This document shows, piece after piece, positions 24,985 to 37,110 of a stretch of 64,000 bases of DNA (the stretch's first letter is position 1; each line of letters begins with the position of its first letter). The notes under the pieces are model-generated. The model saw only the letters and a program-made list of their open reading frames with translations. It searched no databases and was not told the origin of the DNA. Source of the DNA: Antilocapra americana (Eukaryota; Chordata; Mammalia; Artiodactyla; Antilocapridae); assembly GCA_007570785.1 (NCBI GenBank), contig ML660201.1, positions 35,826,090-35,890,089 of the forward strand, read 5' to 3'. The position numbers were made by a program, and so were the translations under genes.

Positions 24985-25625
24985 TTATGGGGTCATATCC
25001 ATGGGCACGAAGATGAAGCAGTGAACAAGACAGACAGACTTCTCTCTCCTCCAGAAGCTTACATACAGCATAAAGCGGTGGGGGAGGTGGTAAGTTAATA
25101 AACAAGTAAACAAATCAATAACCAATTTCAAAAAGTGATAGGCATTAAGAAGAAAATGAAACTGGGTAAATGGGAAAGAAAGTGGCTGAGTTTGGAGGGG
25201 AGTAAGCATGCAATGTTAGTTGTAACAGGTAGGATTAGGGAAGGAATGAGCAAGGAAAAGGGCTGATCAGGGAGTGAATATTCTCCACTGCGGAAGCAGC
25301 CAGTGAAAGCAAAGGGGTTGGAGGAGGGCAGGAGCCAGATGAAGTGGGAGACTGTAAGGCGAGGCAGGATTTTGGGATTTGTTCAACATGGGATCAGAAA
25401 CCACTGGAAGATTTTAAAGAAAAAAATTAATGCAATTCAAGGGTTTAAAACTGCCCATACTGAATAAGGAGTGGATTGTTATGGAGAGGGGTGTGTGGGT
25501 AAGACAGACCTTAGAAGAAATTATAGCAATGGTCAAAGTCAGAGATGGGGATGGCTGAAACCTGGGTGGCAACAGCAGCAAAGACAATAAACAGATGGTA
25601 TTAAGGATCTCCTGCCTCATACAAG
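24985..25625 (-). repeat. L2 LINE fragment, reverse orientation
   Basis: Reads as reverse L2: gaacaagacagacagacttc, gttaataaacaagtaaacaa, aaaaagtgataggcattaag, ggaagcagccagtgaaagca, ccactggaagattttaaaga. The order of these blocks matches L2. Confidence 0.65.
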
Positions 25626-25829
25626 GAGTGGATTTGTACCTAATAAGAGGAATGGGGAATATCGAACACACTCTTAGAATGTTCCAGTTCTGCCGCAGCA
25701 CTCCACCTCTAGTAACTCAAATGAAGCCTTCCAGGATGGGGTTTGTCTCACCACTGTCACGTTTAATCATTTCTCTATGCTATGTTCTCCCTTGGTGTAT
25801 ATCTAATAGTATATGCTTAGGAATATACT

Positions 25830-27312
25830 TAAGAAGCATCACTATGAACACAGCTAGTGGAGGTAACAGAATTTGAAATAGTTGAGCAGCTATTTCAAAT
25901 CCTAAAAGATGATGCTGTGAAAGTGCTGCACTCAATAGGCCACCAAATTTGGAAAACTCAGCAGTGGCTACAGGACTGGAAAAGGTCAGTTTTCATTCCA
26001 ATCTCAAAGAAAGGCAATGCCAAAGAATCCTCAAACTACTGCACAATTGCACTCATCTCACACGCTAGTAAAGTAATGCTAAAAATTCTCCAAGCGAGGC
26101 TTCAATAGTACATGAACTGTGAACTTGATATTTTCAAGCTGCATTCAGAAAAGGCAGAGGAACCAGAGATCAAATGGCCAATATCCGCTGGATCACTGGA
26201 AAAGCAAGAGAGTTCCAGAAAAACATCTACTTTTGATTTATTGACTAAGCCAAAGCCTTTGACTATGTGGACCACAACAAACACTGCAAAATTCTTAAAG
26301 AGATGGGAACACCAGACCACCTGACCTGCCTCTTGAGAAATCTGTACGCAGGTCAAGAAGCAACAGTTAGAACTGGACATGTAACAACAGACTGGTTTCA
26401 AATTGGGAAACAAGTACATCAAGGCTGTATATTGTCACCCTGTTTATTTAACTTATATGCAGAGTACATCATGAGAAATGCTGGACTGGATGAAGCACAA
26501 GCTGGAATCAAGATTGACGGGAGAAATATCAATAACCTCAGATATACAGAGGACACCACCCTTATGGAAGAAAGTGAAGAAGAACGAAAAAGCCTCTTGA
26601 AAGTGAATGAGGGGAGTGAAAAAGTTGGCATAAAACTCAACATTCAGAAAACTAAGATCATGGCATCTGGTCCCATCACTTCATAGCAAATAGATGGGCA
26701 AACAGTGGAAACAGTAGCAGATTTTATTTTGAGGGGCTCCAAAATCACTGCAGGTGGTGACTGCAGCCATGAAGTTAAAAGACACTCCTTGGAAGAAAAG
26801 TTATGACTAACCTAGACAGCATATTAAAAAGCAGAGACATCACTTTGCCCACAAAGGTTAATGTAGTCAAAGCTATGGTTTTTGCAATAGTCATGTATGG
26901 ATGTGACAGCTGGACTATAAAGAAAGCTGAGTGCCGAACAATTGATGCTTTTGAACTGTGATTCTGGAGAAGATTCTTGAGAGTTCCTTGGACTGCAAGG
27001 AGATCCCACCAGTCCATCCTAAAGGAAATCAGTCCTGAATATTCACTGGAAGGACTGATGCTGAAGCTGAAACTCCAATACTTTTGGCCACCTGATGCAA
27101 AGAACTGACTCACTGGGAAAGACCCTGATGCTAGGAAAGATTGAAGGCGGGAAGAGAAGGGGACGATGGAGGATGAAATAGTTGGATGGCATCACCCACT
27201 CAATGGACATGAGTCTGAGTAAACTCTGGGAGTTGGCGATGGACAGGGAGGCCTGGAGTGCTGCAGTCCATGGGGTTGCAAAGAGTAGGACACGACGGAG
27301 CGACTAAACCAA
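25830..27312 (+). mobile_element. BovB LINE copy 2, 5'-truncated, catalytic box mutated
   Basis: Starts aagcatcactatgaacacag and ends in the BovB tail (agtaggacacgacggagcg). One frame holds the finger region up to an in-frame TAG at about 26106. A later frame (26267-26686) keeps the GQEATVR and GCILSPC motifs and an NLYAEYIM segment, but where YADD is expected the sequence gives Tyr-Thr-Glu-Asp (about 26543), which would abolish one metal-binding Asp. Reverse transcriptase is therefore dead in this copy. The 139-codon frame is a remnant, not a host gene. Confidence 0.95.
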
Positions 27313-28321
27313 ACTTAATATTATATACTCAAAACTGGTATATGACACCTATAATACAAATACCATTTGAATATCATAAAACGTTCAAGAAAGATATAAA
27401 AGAATATGTAAAAGCTAAATGAAATACAAGAAAATTCTACAGACTAGTGACTGATCCACAGTTTTCTCTCCTCAAATTGTCTCTTTTTCCCTAACCAAGA
27501 CATATTAACTTGTTCTCCTGAGATAACATCAATATTATATCTCTCTTGATTAATACACTCTTCCATCAAATAACCAGAATTCAGCCTCTTCCCACTGGTG
27601 CCATCTATGGCACACATATGCCAGGATCCTCTCTCTTGGAATACTACAGTCATCTTCTGACTTCTGTTCCCTACACTCAAGTGCACCCAGGAAGAGCCTT
27701 CTGGAGTATAAGCCAGATAACGCCGCTCCTCTGGTTACTCACGTAGAGATAAAGCCATGGAGCTTCACACGGTACACACGAGCTCGTATCATCAGCACCT
27801 CGACTATTTTGCTGACTTTGGTCCTATCTCTCTCCCCCTTGCTCGCTCAAGCAGGAGAGGCAAGCTTCTGTCTCAGGGCCATAGCTCCTGCTAAAATACG
27901 TTCCTTGAGACCAGGGCATTTTCTGTTCCATGTAGAGAAGGCTCTTTGCACTAACTGAACAAGTAAACACTTGTGATAATTCAGAAACGTAAAGGAAGTT
28001 ATTTAAACGTTTATATAGCTAGCAGCTAGACGTCAGAAGGAGCTATCCTTGGAACTACATGACGCTGCGTGTCCCCGAGTATTTATTCTCCTCCTCATTA
28101 GTTTCTCAAAAGGCACAAATAAGAAGAGTTTTGTGGTCACCTGAGCTTGGGAAATCCCAAGTCAGATGAAAATTAAACAGGCTACTCTCCTGAAATATTC
28201 CTCAAGTATTACCATATTAGCTTACTCTCAAGCTATTAATATAAGAGGAAGACATATCAAGTAGGATTTCCTACATCTATGTGACCACAGATCACTTTTT
28301 ATACATTTAGACCCATTAACA
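27313..28321. other. Intron without recognised gene or repeat
   Basis: Unique-looking sequence with scattered CpGs around 27.7-28.1 kb (about ten), including cacacggtacacacgagctc. No coding exon recognised. Confidence 0.45.
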
Positions 28322-28483
28322 AGAAGGGGGTGACAGAGGATGAGGTGGTTGGACGCATCTCCAACTCAATGCACATGAGTTTGAGAAAACTCCGAGAAAT
28401 GGTGAATGACAGGGAAGCCTGGCATGCTGCAGTCCATGGGGTTGCAGAGAGTTAGACATGACTTAGCAATTAAACAACAACAA
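28322..28483 (+). repeat. BovB 3' tail fragment
   Basis: Starts agaagggggtgacagaggat and ends in taaacaacaacaat. Severely 5'-truncated BovB. Confidence 0.9.
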
Positions 28484-29761
28484 TCTAGAAAATAGACCAA
28501 AATAGGCGTATTTTTCTAAGGGCACTGCCTATGTATAGTTATGATATTTCAGGCCATATTGGCCAGAAAAATAAACATAAATAAGGTGACAAAAACACGA
28601 AAGAAAAGAGAAAGAGACAGGGAGATAGAGGCAGGCAAAATTAAAGTCAGAGGCAGCATGAGCAATGTCAGAAAATCACAGGATGAGTTTCTTTTTTTTC
28701 TTTCACCCCGAGTTTTTCTTGATCAGAGAATGGCCAACACTGAGGCATAAATTAAGAAGATTCCATGAATGCTGAACTTTATTAACCAAAGCAGTAAAGG
28801 TTTTAATAGGGAAATTAAAAAACCGAAGTTCAATCTGAATAGAAAGGGCTGGAATTTAGAAGGTATTTTACTATTAATCCAAGTATCTTTCATGTATTAA
28901 CCTGAGTTTTACAGCCCAGTCTTCTAAGACATCCTCAAACATTCGGGAGATAAAATTTTGCATTTTTAACTAAAATGAGATTTTGGTGACTTTGCCCAGC
29001 TGGCCTCAGTATATCACAGGAAATGTACCCAGACTGGTATCTGTGCTGCACAGACAGGGTGCCAGGCCATGCAATCGGAGCGGGAAGCTGTAGGGATCTG
29101 CTCCCATCTCATTAAAGGGGGATGCAATGAAATTCTATGCCAGGGATTTGAAGGGGAGGGAGGAAATAGACTTTCTTTCAATACTGACTTCTTTTTATTC
29201 CTTATAAATGTTTCCGACTGTCCTTTGTGAGTGAGCTGACACTAAAGAACTAGCTAAAGGTTTTAGATTTAAGATGCCTTGAAACCTTCCTGCTCAAATT
29301 TTGACAGGATAAAAAAAAAAAAGTGATGGTGATGTCTGTCTGTGATGGGTTTGTGTTTCTGAGTCCAATGTCCATAAACCCACTTGACCTGAACTTACAA
29401 TGCATCTGATCTGGCTGCCTGAGGTCCATCCCTGCCCTCAGGGCACAAAGGTCTCCCCCAGCAAACTTTATTGGATTTCCTCAGCCTGGATTGAATTCTG
29501 AGAAGAATAGTGCTCACAGCCCCAGGAATGAATGTTGTAAAATTAAACAATGGGAAACTACCTGAAAGTCTGTAAGGGAACAAAAGAAATCCTGTATCAC
29601 ATCCAAGGGTAGGCTTCTCAACAACCAACTCAGATGGAAACACAAAAGTGAACTACTCAGTCTGTTTTATTGTTGGGAGAGCAGAAGTGCAAAAACTCCC
29701 AGAAATTCAGCACAAAGATTCCTCTTAAAGAATTCCTGCTACTCTTTTGGCTAGTTTATTA
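28484..29761. other. Intron without recognised gene or repeat
   Basis: AT-rich with a poly-A run of about 12 at about 29311. No repeat or exon recognised. Confidence 0.45.
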
Positions 29762-30088
29762 ACTGTGTGCTGTTTTAAGTTGCTTCATTCCCATCAGACG
29801 CTCCGACCCCATGGATTGTAGCCCACCAGGCTTCTCTGCCCGTGGCAACAATAGTGGACTGGATAGCTGTTCCCTTCTCCAGAGTATTTTCCTGACCCAG
29901 GGATCAAATCCAGGTCTTCCTCATTGCAAGCAGATTCTTTACTGTTTGAGCCACCAGCAAAGCCCAACAATACTGGAGTGGGTAGCGTATCCCTTCTCCA
30001 GGGAGCTTCCCACCCCAAGGATCAAACCAGTGTCTCCAGCACTGTAGGAGGATGGATTTTTTACCAGCTGAGCTACCAACGAAGCCCC
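29762..30088 (-). repeat. Composite Bov-tA SINE (duplicated head) with 9-bp target-site duplication
   Basis: Reverse orientation. Contains the BovA body, one head ending gagccaccagcaaagccc, then a second head-type unit ending gctgagctaccaacgaagcc. Identical agtttatta flanks at 29753-29761 and 30089-30097 bracket the whole composite, so both units arrived together. Confidence 0.85.
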
Positions 30089-30303
30089 AGTTTATTATCT
30101 AAATTTTGGTATTGAGGTCTGGTGCCCTCAAGTCTTGCACATTGTGGGTACAGTAACCACAAGCTGCACGTGGATCTTGAACCTCTGAAATGCAACCAGT
30201 CTGACTTGAGAGGCTCTCTTAAGTGCAAAATACACATCGATTAAAGAAAAAAAAAAAAGAATGTGAACTACCTCAGCTTTTAATCCCGATTACATGTTGA
30301 AAT

Positions 30304-31522
30304 CCTCCAAGTCAGGCTTCAACAGTACGTGAACAGAGAACTTCTAGATACACAAACTGGATTTAGAAAAGGCAGAGGAACCAGAGATCAAATTGCCACC
30401 AATCACTGGCTCATAGAAAAATCCAAAGAATTCCAGAAGAGCACCTACTTCTGTTCCCTTGACTGCCAAAGCTTTTAACTGTGTGGATCACAACAAACTG
30501 TGGAAAATTCTTCAAGAGATGAGAAGACCAGTCCACCTTACCTGCCTCCTGAGAAATCTGTATACAGGTCAAAAAGCAACGGTTAGAACCAGACAAGGAA
30601 CAGACTAGCTCCAAATTGGGAAAGGAGTACATCAAGTCTGTATATTGTCACCCTGCTTATTTAACTTCTATGCAGAGTGTATCATGGGAAATGCCAGGCT
30701 GGATGAAGCACGAACTGGAATTAAGATTGCCGGCAAAAAATATCAATAACCTCAGATATGCAGATGACACCACCCTTATGGCAAAAAGTGGAGAAGAACT
30801 AAAGAGCCTCTTGATGAAAATGAAAGAGCAGAGTGAAAGAGTTGGCTTAAAACTCAACAGTCAAAAATGAAGATCACAGCATCCGGTCCCATCTCTTTAT
30901 GGCAGAGAGATGGGGAAACAATGGAAACAGTGGCTGACTATTTCCTTGGGCTCCAAAATCACTGTAGATGGTGACTGCAGCCATGAAATTAAAAGACACT
31001 TGCTTTCTTGGAAGAAAAGTTATGATCGACCTAGACAGCATACTAAAAAGCAAAGACATCATTTGGCCAACAAAGGTCTGTAAAGTCAAAACTATGGTTT
31101 TTCCAGTAGTCATGTACAGATGTGAGAGTTGAACCATAAAGAAGGCGCCAAAGAATTTATGCTTTCTAACTGTGGTATTGGAGAATATTCTTGGGAGTCC
31201 CTTGGACTGCAAAGAGATCAAACCAGTCAACCCTAAAGGAGATCAACCCTGAATATTCATTTGAAGAACAGATGCTAAAGCTCCAATACTTTGGCCACCT
31301 GATGAAAAGAGCCAACTTATTGGAAAAGACTCTGATGCTGGGAAAGATTGAAGGCAGGAGGAGAAGGGGATGACAGAGGATGAGATGGTTGGATGGTATC
31401 ACTGACTCAATGGACATGAGTTTGAGTAAGCTCCAGGAGATGGTCAAGGAGAAGCCTGGTGTGCTACAGTCCATGGGGTGGCAAAGAGCCGGACACTACT
31501 GAGCAACTGAAAAACAACAACG
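30304..31522 (+). mobile_element. BovB LINE copy 3, 5'-truncated, with 12-bp target-site duplication
   Basis: Starts cctccaagtcaggcttcaac and ends ctactgagcaactgaaaaac followed by an AACAACG-like tail. The catalytic YADD box is intact in frame at about 30756 (frame 30616-30870), but an in-frame stop follows GTDx near 30607 and other frameshifts break the ORF. Identical acatgttgaaat flanks at 30292-30303 and 31523-31534. Confidence 0.95.
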
Positions 31523-31547
31523 ACATGTTGAAATAGTAAAATTTACT

Positions 31548-31727
31548 CGTTGTGGCCCCATGGACTGTAGCCCACCAGGCTCCCTGGTCCATGGCATTCT
31601 CCAGGCAAGAATACTGGAGCAGGTAGCCCTATCCCTTTTCCAGGGGATCTTCCTGAACCAAGGATTGAACCTGCTTCTCCTTCACTGGCAGGTGAATTCT
31701 TTACCGCTAGTGTTGCCCAGGAAGCCC
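31548..31727 (-). repeat. Bov-tA SINE
   Basis: Reverse orientation: ccatggactgtagcccacca, caggcaagaatactggagca, ending taccgctagtgttgcccagg. Lies only about 15 bp beyond the duplication of BovB copy 3. Confidence 0.92.
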
Positions 31728-32319
31728 AAAAGTTTAATGTATTTGGTAAAAATAATAGATGCTTAAAATTGTAACAGTGATTATTATATAAATTAAAGAA
31801 AATAAAATGATTAAATTAAATGATTAACAAAATGAAAATAAAATGGTTAAAATCAAATAAAAACACTTCTTTTTACCTCTTTTAAAGGGACTCCCTAAAA
31901 TTTTAAATTACAATGTATAGCTCATATTATATTTTCTATCAGACAGTGTCGCTCTCTACATGATAAAGAATAGACTAAAGTGGTCAAGTCAGATAAAACA
32001 TGTAATGCTTGCTACAGATATCTCCAGGCAAGGAGCTGATGGCATTTTCTGTTCACTTCTCCACTTTTTTTTTTTTTTTTTTTACTGTATGTTTTACTGC
32101 TGGTTCAATCATCTTTGGACATTTTAAGTTCTTTCATTTTTTTTTCTCCTGATATACAATAAACAGTGGTTATGATGTCAACAAAACTATTTCTACCGGT
32201 GATACTAAAAACAACCTAAAGTGATGATTAGAAAAATAGTGAAATAACTTATCAAATAAAATGACTGGTCACTATTGGAAGCAAGATTCTGGAGTACAAA
32301 CAGTAAACCTCAGCTAAGC
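31728..32319. other. Intron without recognised gene; A/T-rich
   Basis: Holds an A-rich run of AAATAAAATGATT-like repeats at 31790-31865 and a T19 run at 32065-32083. Nothing codable recognised. Confidence 0.55.
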
Positions 32320-32460
32320 CATTTAGCATCCCAGAAGGTCAGTTGTGCCATGTGTAATATGGGTATCATGAGAGCACTGCCTTCATAAGGCACATGAGAA
32401 AATTAAACATCTGAAACATTCTAGACACAAGTAACGCTTATTAAATGGTGTCTGGAGTAT
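32320..32460 (+). repeat. MIR-like fragment
   Basis: Weak MIR-like order: taagccatttagcatcccag, tgtgtaatatgggtatcatg, cacaagtaacgcttattaaa. Confidence 0.4.
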
Positions 32461-32590
32461 CGCTGTTAGGCGATCATAACTACCAGTGAGACAGGTCGGA
32501 ACCTGGGACCCTTAGTTGCAGTGCTTGCACCTGGACAAATGTCTCCTCAAGGAACAAAATACAAAGGAACTATAAGGGTCTAAAAGTAAG

Positions 32591-32893
32591 CAGGGACTTC
32601 CAGTGGTTAAGAATCCACCTATCAATGCAGCAGACAGGGATTTGATCCCTGGTCTGGGACAACCCCACATGCTACAAAGCAACTAACCCTGTGTGCAGCG
32701 ACTACTGAGCCCACAAGGTCTAGAGCGTGAGCTCTGCAATAAGCAAAGTCACAGCAATGAGAAGCCCAAGCACCACAGCAGAGTAGACCCTGCTCACAAT
32801 AATTAGGGAAAGCCCACATACAGCAATGAAGATTCAGTGCAGCCAGAAATAAAAGAATTTAAAAATATAAATTAAAAAAATAAATAAAAATAA
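32591..32893 (+). repeat. CHR-1-type SINE
   Basis: Long CHR form: cagggacttccagtggttaa, gatttgatccctggtctggg, ccccacatgctacaaagcaa, gcgactactgagcccacaag, then cagccagaaataaaag with an A/T-rich tail. Confidence 0.82.
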
Positions 32894-33595
32894 CTGCAGG
32901 TATGCAGCAGTCCCAGTCAAAACAATTATTAACAGTACGATACCAAAGGGCCAAAAACCAAACTGCCATTTCTGAGATGCAAGACAAAAGCTGGGTGTTG
33001 TCCCTGTGCATAGCAGCACCAAGGGGTAGGCAGACCACCTAAGCCAACCCCAGCCTGACCCACTAATCTGCCCTTATCCTCACCCCATTTAAGGAACCAG
33101 CCCAACCTCCTCGGGTTCCCTCAGCACTATTTCTAGTGAAGCGATGCTTGAATTCCACCTGTGGCCTTATCACTTTCTACTGAATCACGAGTCGAAAGAC
33201 CTGAGTCGGTAACAGCAGCACCACCTCTGACACCATCATGGCCTCCCTAAGCCTTCTTTTTGGTTCTCCAAGCCACCCTCCCCCACCCCCATCACGAAGT
33301 CTTCACATTCCTATATTGAGAATGTTTCCAATTTAACCAAGTTGCTTTTCAGAGAGTATCCTCTGCATGTCTGAGATTTTCAGTACAATGCAATCAGTTA
33401 CAGACCCCACCATGACAGTGATTCACCATCAAGTAGTCCTGAGTCAAGTTCAGATCTCAGGATGACAGTGCGTGATGAGGACTATTGGACACCACAGACA
33501 TCTTCACATAGGGTACAGAGACTGGTCCTATCTCACAAAATCTACCCTCCGGCTCTGTACAGCCAGGCCTGCGCTTCTCCACTGAGCATACTTTA
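32894..33595. other. Intron without recognised gene or repeat
   Basis: GC-balanced sequence with a C-rich patch at about 33275-33293. No exon recognised. Confidence 0.45.
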
Positions 33596-33683
33596 AGTAC
33601 TGTGTGTGCTTAGTCACTCAGTTGTGTTCGGCTCTTTGCGACCCCATGGACTGTAGCCTACCAGGCTCCTCTGTCCTTGGAGA
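33596..33683 (-). repeat. Bov-tA/BovA fragment
   Basis: Reverse orientation, only the BovA part nearest the 3' end: gcttagtcactcagttgtgt, ccatggactgtagcctacca. Confidence 0.88.
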
Positions 33684-33734
33684 TAAGCATTAAGTACTGG
33701 GACCTCCTCAAATGTTCTTCTTCATTAACACAGC

Positions 33735-33945
33735 TGTGCATGTGTGCTCAGTCACTCAGTCATGTGACTCTTTCGCGACACCATGGACTAGCCCACCAGC
33801 CTCCTCTGTTTGTGGGATTCCCCAGGCAAGAATACTGGAGTGAGTTGCCACTTCTTTCTCTAGGAGATCTTTCCAACCAAGGATCGAAGCTCCATCTCCT
33901 GCATTGGCAGGCAGATTCTTTACTGCAGAGCCATCAGGGAAAGAA
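33735..33945 (-). repeat. Bov-tA SINE
   Basis: Reverse orientation, near full length: tgctcagtcactcagtcatg, caggcaagaatactggagtg, ending ctgcagagccatcagggaaa. Confidence 0.92.
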
Positions 33946-34651
33946 ACCAAATTAACATGGAACATATGCATAAAAAAAAAAATCAGCTAGATGGAAATAT
34001 TTCATGGAATACTTATTAAAATCATTAACTGAAAGTCCAACCAATTCTATTGCCACATGATAGAAGCCACTAAAGAAAAACAGGACTGGACACATCACCG
34101 AAGAGCCAACATTAGACAACTAGGTAAGAATTTCTTCAACACATTCTATGTTCCAGGATGGAGCAAGACAGGGAAACCTGGCCCTGTCCTGAGTGCCATC
34201 AACTGAGAACTCTCTGCATACAAAGCAATTTTTCCAAGAACGTCTAACAACTGCAGGAATTTACGTCAAGAACAAGGCAAGGCCAAAGAAAAAGAGTGGT
34301 ACTGCAAAAATTATTTTTAGTAGAAAATGTCTCAATCTCCCTTTAATGAAAGTTTTCTGTAATGACAAAGCAAGATATCATTGAATTTATAAAGACACTA
34401 AACAACTGTTTTGTGAGCAAGTCTTGATGGTTCTATAGTTTTCAACATGACAGAAATCCAAATCATCCTCTCTGTCCTCTGAAAACATTTATTTGAAAAG
34501 GACTCAACTTCTTATAAGGAATATAGAATGAGGGAGGAGAGGAGAATGTTATGAACCTCATTTCCGAAAGAGTGATATGCCTAACTTACATTGACAAAGG
34601 AGGGAGATAGTAGTTATGTAAGTTCAGAAAAATATCAACTTAAACAGAGAT
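33946..34651. other. Intron without recognised gene or repeat
   Basis: AT-rich; nothing recognised. Confidence 0.45.
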
Positions 34652-34663
34652 AAACACATTTCC

Positions 34664-34876
34664 ACTCCCCTGGCGGCTCAGGCAGTAAAGTGTCTGCCTG
34701 CCATGTCGGAGACCCGTGTTCGATCCCTGGGTTGGGAAGTTCCCCTGGGGAAGGAAATGGCAACCAACTCCAGTACTCTTGCCTGGAAAATTCCATGGAC
34801 AGAGGAGCCTGGTAGGCTACAGTCCATGGGGTTGCAAAGAGCTAGACACGACTGAGTGAATTCACTTTTACTTTTC
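34664..34876 (+). repeat. Bov-tA SINE with 12-bp target-site duplication
   Basis: Near full length with intact gttcgatccctgggttggga. Identical aaacacatttcc flanks at 34652-34663 and 34877-34888. Confidence 0.95.
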
Positions 34877-34888
34877 AAACACATTTCC

Positions 34889-36954
34889 TCAATGGAGGAC
34901 TTCTAATAGACTTTGCAATGCCACTGTATACAGTAAGTCTTCAAGAAGGCATTTATCAACATTTCCAGCAGAAAAAAAAAATAAAAATCATACAAGCATA
35001 ATGGGTAAACTGCCTTCAGCCCACTTAGTTCTGTTCTAGAATGTCACGCTACTGAAGCTAGGACTCCACGTGGCAGTTGGAACCCCAGCCAGACTGGTTC
35101 ACATCTGAGTTATGAAGTAGCTGCCGTGCTTGTATGAGTGGAGGGACGGTGACAGAGTGTTATGCCTCTGTGTGTGTTACAAGAGCATGAGTGTAGTCTT
35201 ATCACACCCATCTTACAGATGGCACGGCTGAGCTCCTGGGATGCTTAGTGCCCCGGCTGAAGTGTAGTGTTAGAACTTGAGACTCTGGGTTCCAAAGTCT
35301 CCAAAATCTTTAACTAGGATTCCTTTTACTTGTACGTGATGTCACTGTTTTTCTTGTCATCACTTTAGATTGTTTTTAGCATCTTACCTGGGAGAAGGAA
35401 GGCAGATGTGAGTTACCTGGACATAACCTAGGGTTTTAAGGCAAGTCAACTATGCAACCAGATAGGACAGAAGCACTGGAAAAACAAGATTCATTTCATA
35501 AGATGAAAGGAAAATCATCAGTCTGACTCTAAGCACAAAGGTAGGTGTTGGGCAGACAAGAGTGAATACAGAGTAGGTCCAAGTAACATATCCACAGACG
35601 TGGATACTGGAGGAGAATGCAGGCTCAAACAGAACATTAAAATGGAACTGAATCACACATTGAGGTCAGGCTAACACTAGCACCTTCTTGCCCCCTGGAG
35701 AAAACCTAACTTTGACTAAGAATGTTGTATGGTATCATGGTCGAGCAGAGTAGGGAGCCGGATTAGAGGGCTACCCAGACATATAGAGCCCATCAGGGAG
35801 ATAAAGAATTTAGTGTGTGCTTGTGTCATGGGTGGAAATAACCTACGTTCTTTGGAACATAAACCAGTGGTGCCACACTACGGACCAATTTTAAAATGTG
35901 AGTCCATAAATCCTTTTTAATCAGTGACTATGAAACCTCAAAAGCTTCTAAGACCAAAGCTGTTGTTATTACTGATATTTATAATTTTGGTACAAAACTA
36001 ATTCAGTAGTAAAATCAGAGGTGGAGAGACGTGAAGCTATTTAGAATATTGATATTTCCTACTTGTTTGAATATTCATCTGCATGCTACAGAAATATAAA
36101 TGCATTCAAGGGGTATAGCCCCAGACCCCACTATGTGTCTTCTGTAAATATATATGGCATATGCACCATCCTGTCTTTCTAAAAAAGATACTGAATTCTC
36201 AAACATCTGGCCTCAAGCGTTTCAGCTCAGACATTGCAGACCTGCACCATACGGCTGTGTGTGCACGGTACATATCAGGAAAAATGTATTTGCTTCTACT
36301 CACTTGCTAAGATGGTCTAAACCAAACTGAAGTGAACCAGCTGTGAGTTTCAATGGAAAGGGCATACACAATCAATTTGGATCATTTAAGCTTATTGAAG
36401 ACTTTGACTCATAAAACACCGATAAGTCTGAATCAACAACTCCCACGATCTCTTATTGTAATAAACAAGATTTTAATTACCTTAGAAAATAAGCATGCAA
36501 TGAACCTCCACCTTAATGGAGTTCTCAGAGGGTTTCATCTGGAGGATTCTCTTTGTATTAATTCCAACTTCGGTTATTAGCGAAAGCACGGCGTGATTCA
36601 ATTCCTATTAGTGCTACATGAACCTTTATTTAAAACAGGGAATGAGTATGGGGTAGGGAGAATATTTAGGAGAGAGCCCTCACAGATAACTGATTGGACA
36701 GATAAAACAAAATGGAGTACCATGGAAAAACTCAAACAGAACCCCTGTTCTAATCACAGGAATATTTTAAACCTTCTGACTTTAAGGATGCCTAATCACA
36801 TCTGCAAAGTCCCTTTTGCTGGATAAAGTAACAAGTAAGTTCAATAGGCTTCAGAAATTAGTGAGTGAACATTGTTTGGGGGAGGGTATTATCCTATCAA
36901 AACCCCAACTGATCACTCTTATTTGTTTAAAGGTACCTTAATTGCTTAAAGCAA
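34889..36954. other. Intron, mostly unique, with one MIR-like remnant
   Basis: About 2 kb. A possible reverse MIR remnant lies at 35200-35305 (cacacccatcttacagatgg). The remainder is AT-rich with no recognised exon. Confidence 0.45.
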
Positions 36955-37110
36955 TTAAGTATCACCTGTCTCCGGGCCTTTGCACACCTCTGTTCTTTGG
37001 GCAGGTTCCAATTAATCTCTTCCCTCTTAATAAATACCTGTCTCCACCGATGTCTTCCATCTCATGACAAGATGCCCTTCTCCTTCAGAGACTGTTTCAC
37101 AACCAATATT
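36955..37110 (+). repeat. L2 fragment
   Basis: Resembles L2: ctccgggcctttgcacacct, ttctttgggcaggttcc, then atgcccttctccttcagaga. Confidence 0.5.

Noticed and set aside
26267..26686. 139-codon open frame, the longest in the window
   Set aside because: It is BovB reverse transcriptase sequence (GCILSPC, NLYAEYIM) with a mutated catalytic box, not a host gene.
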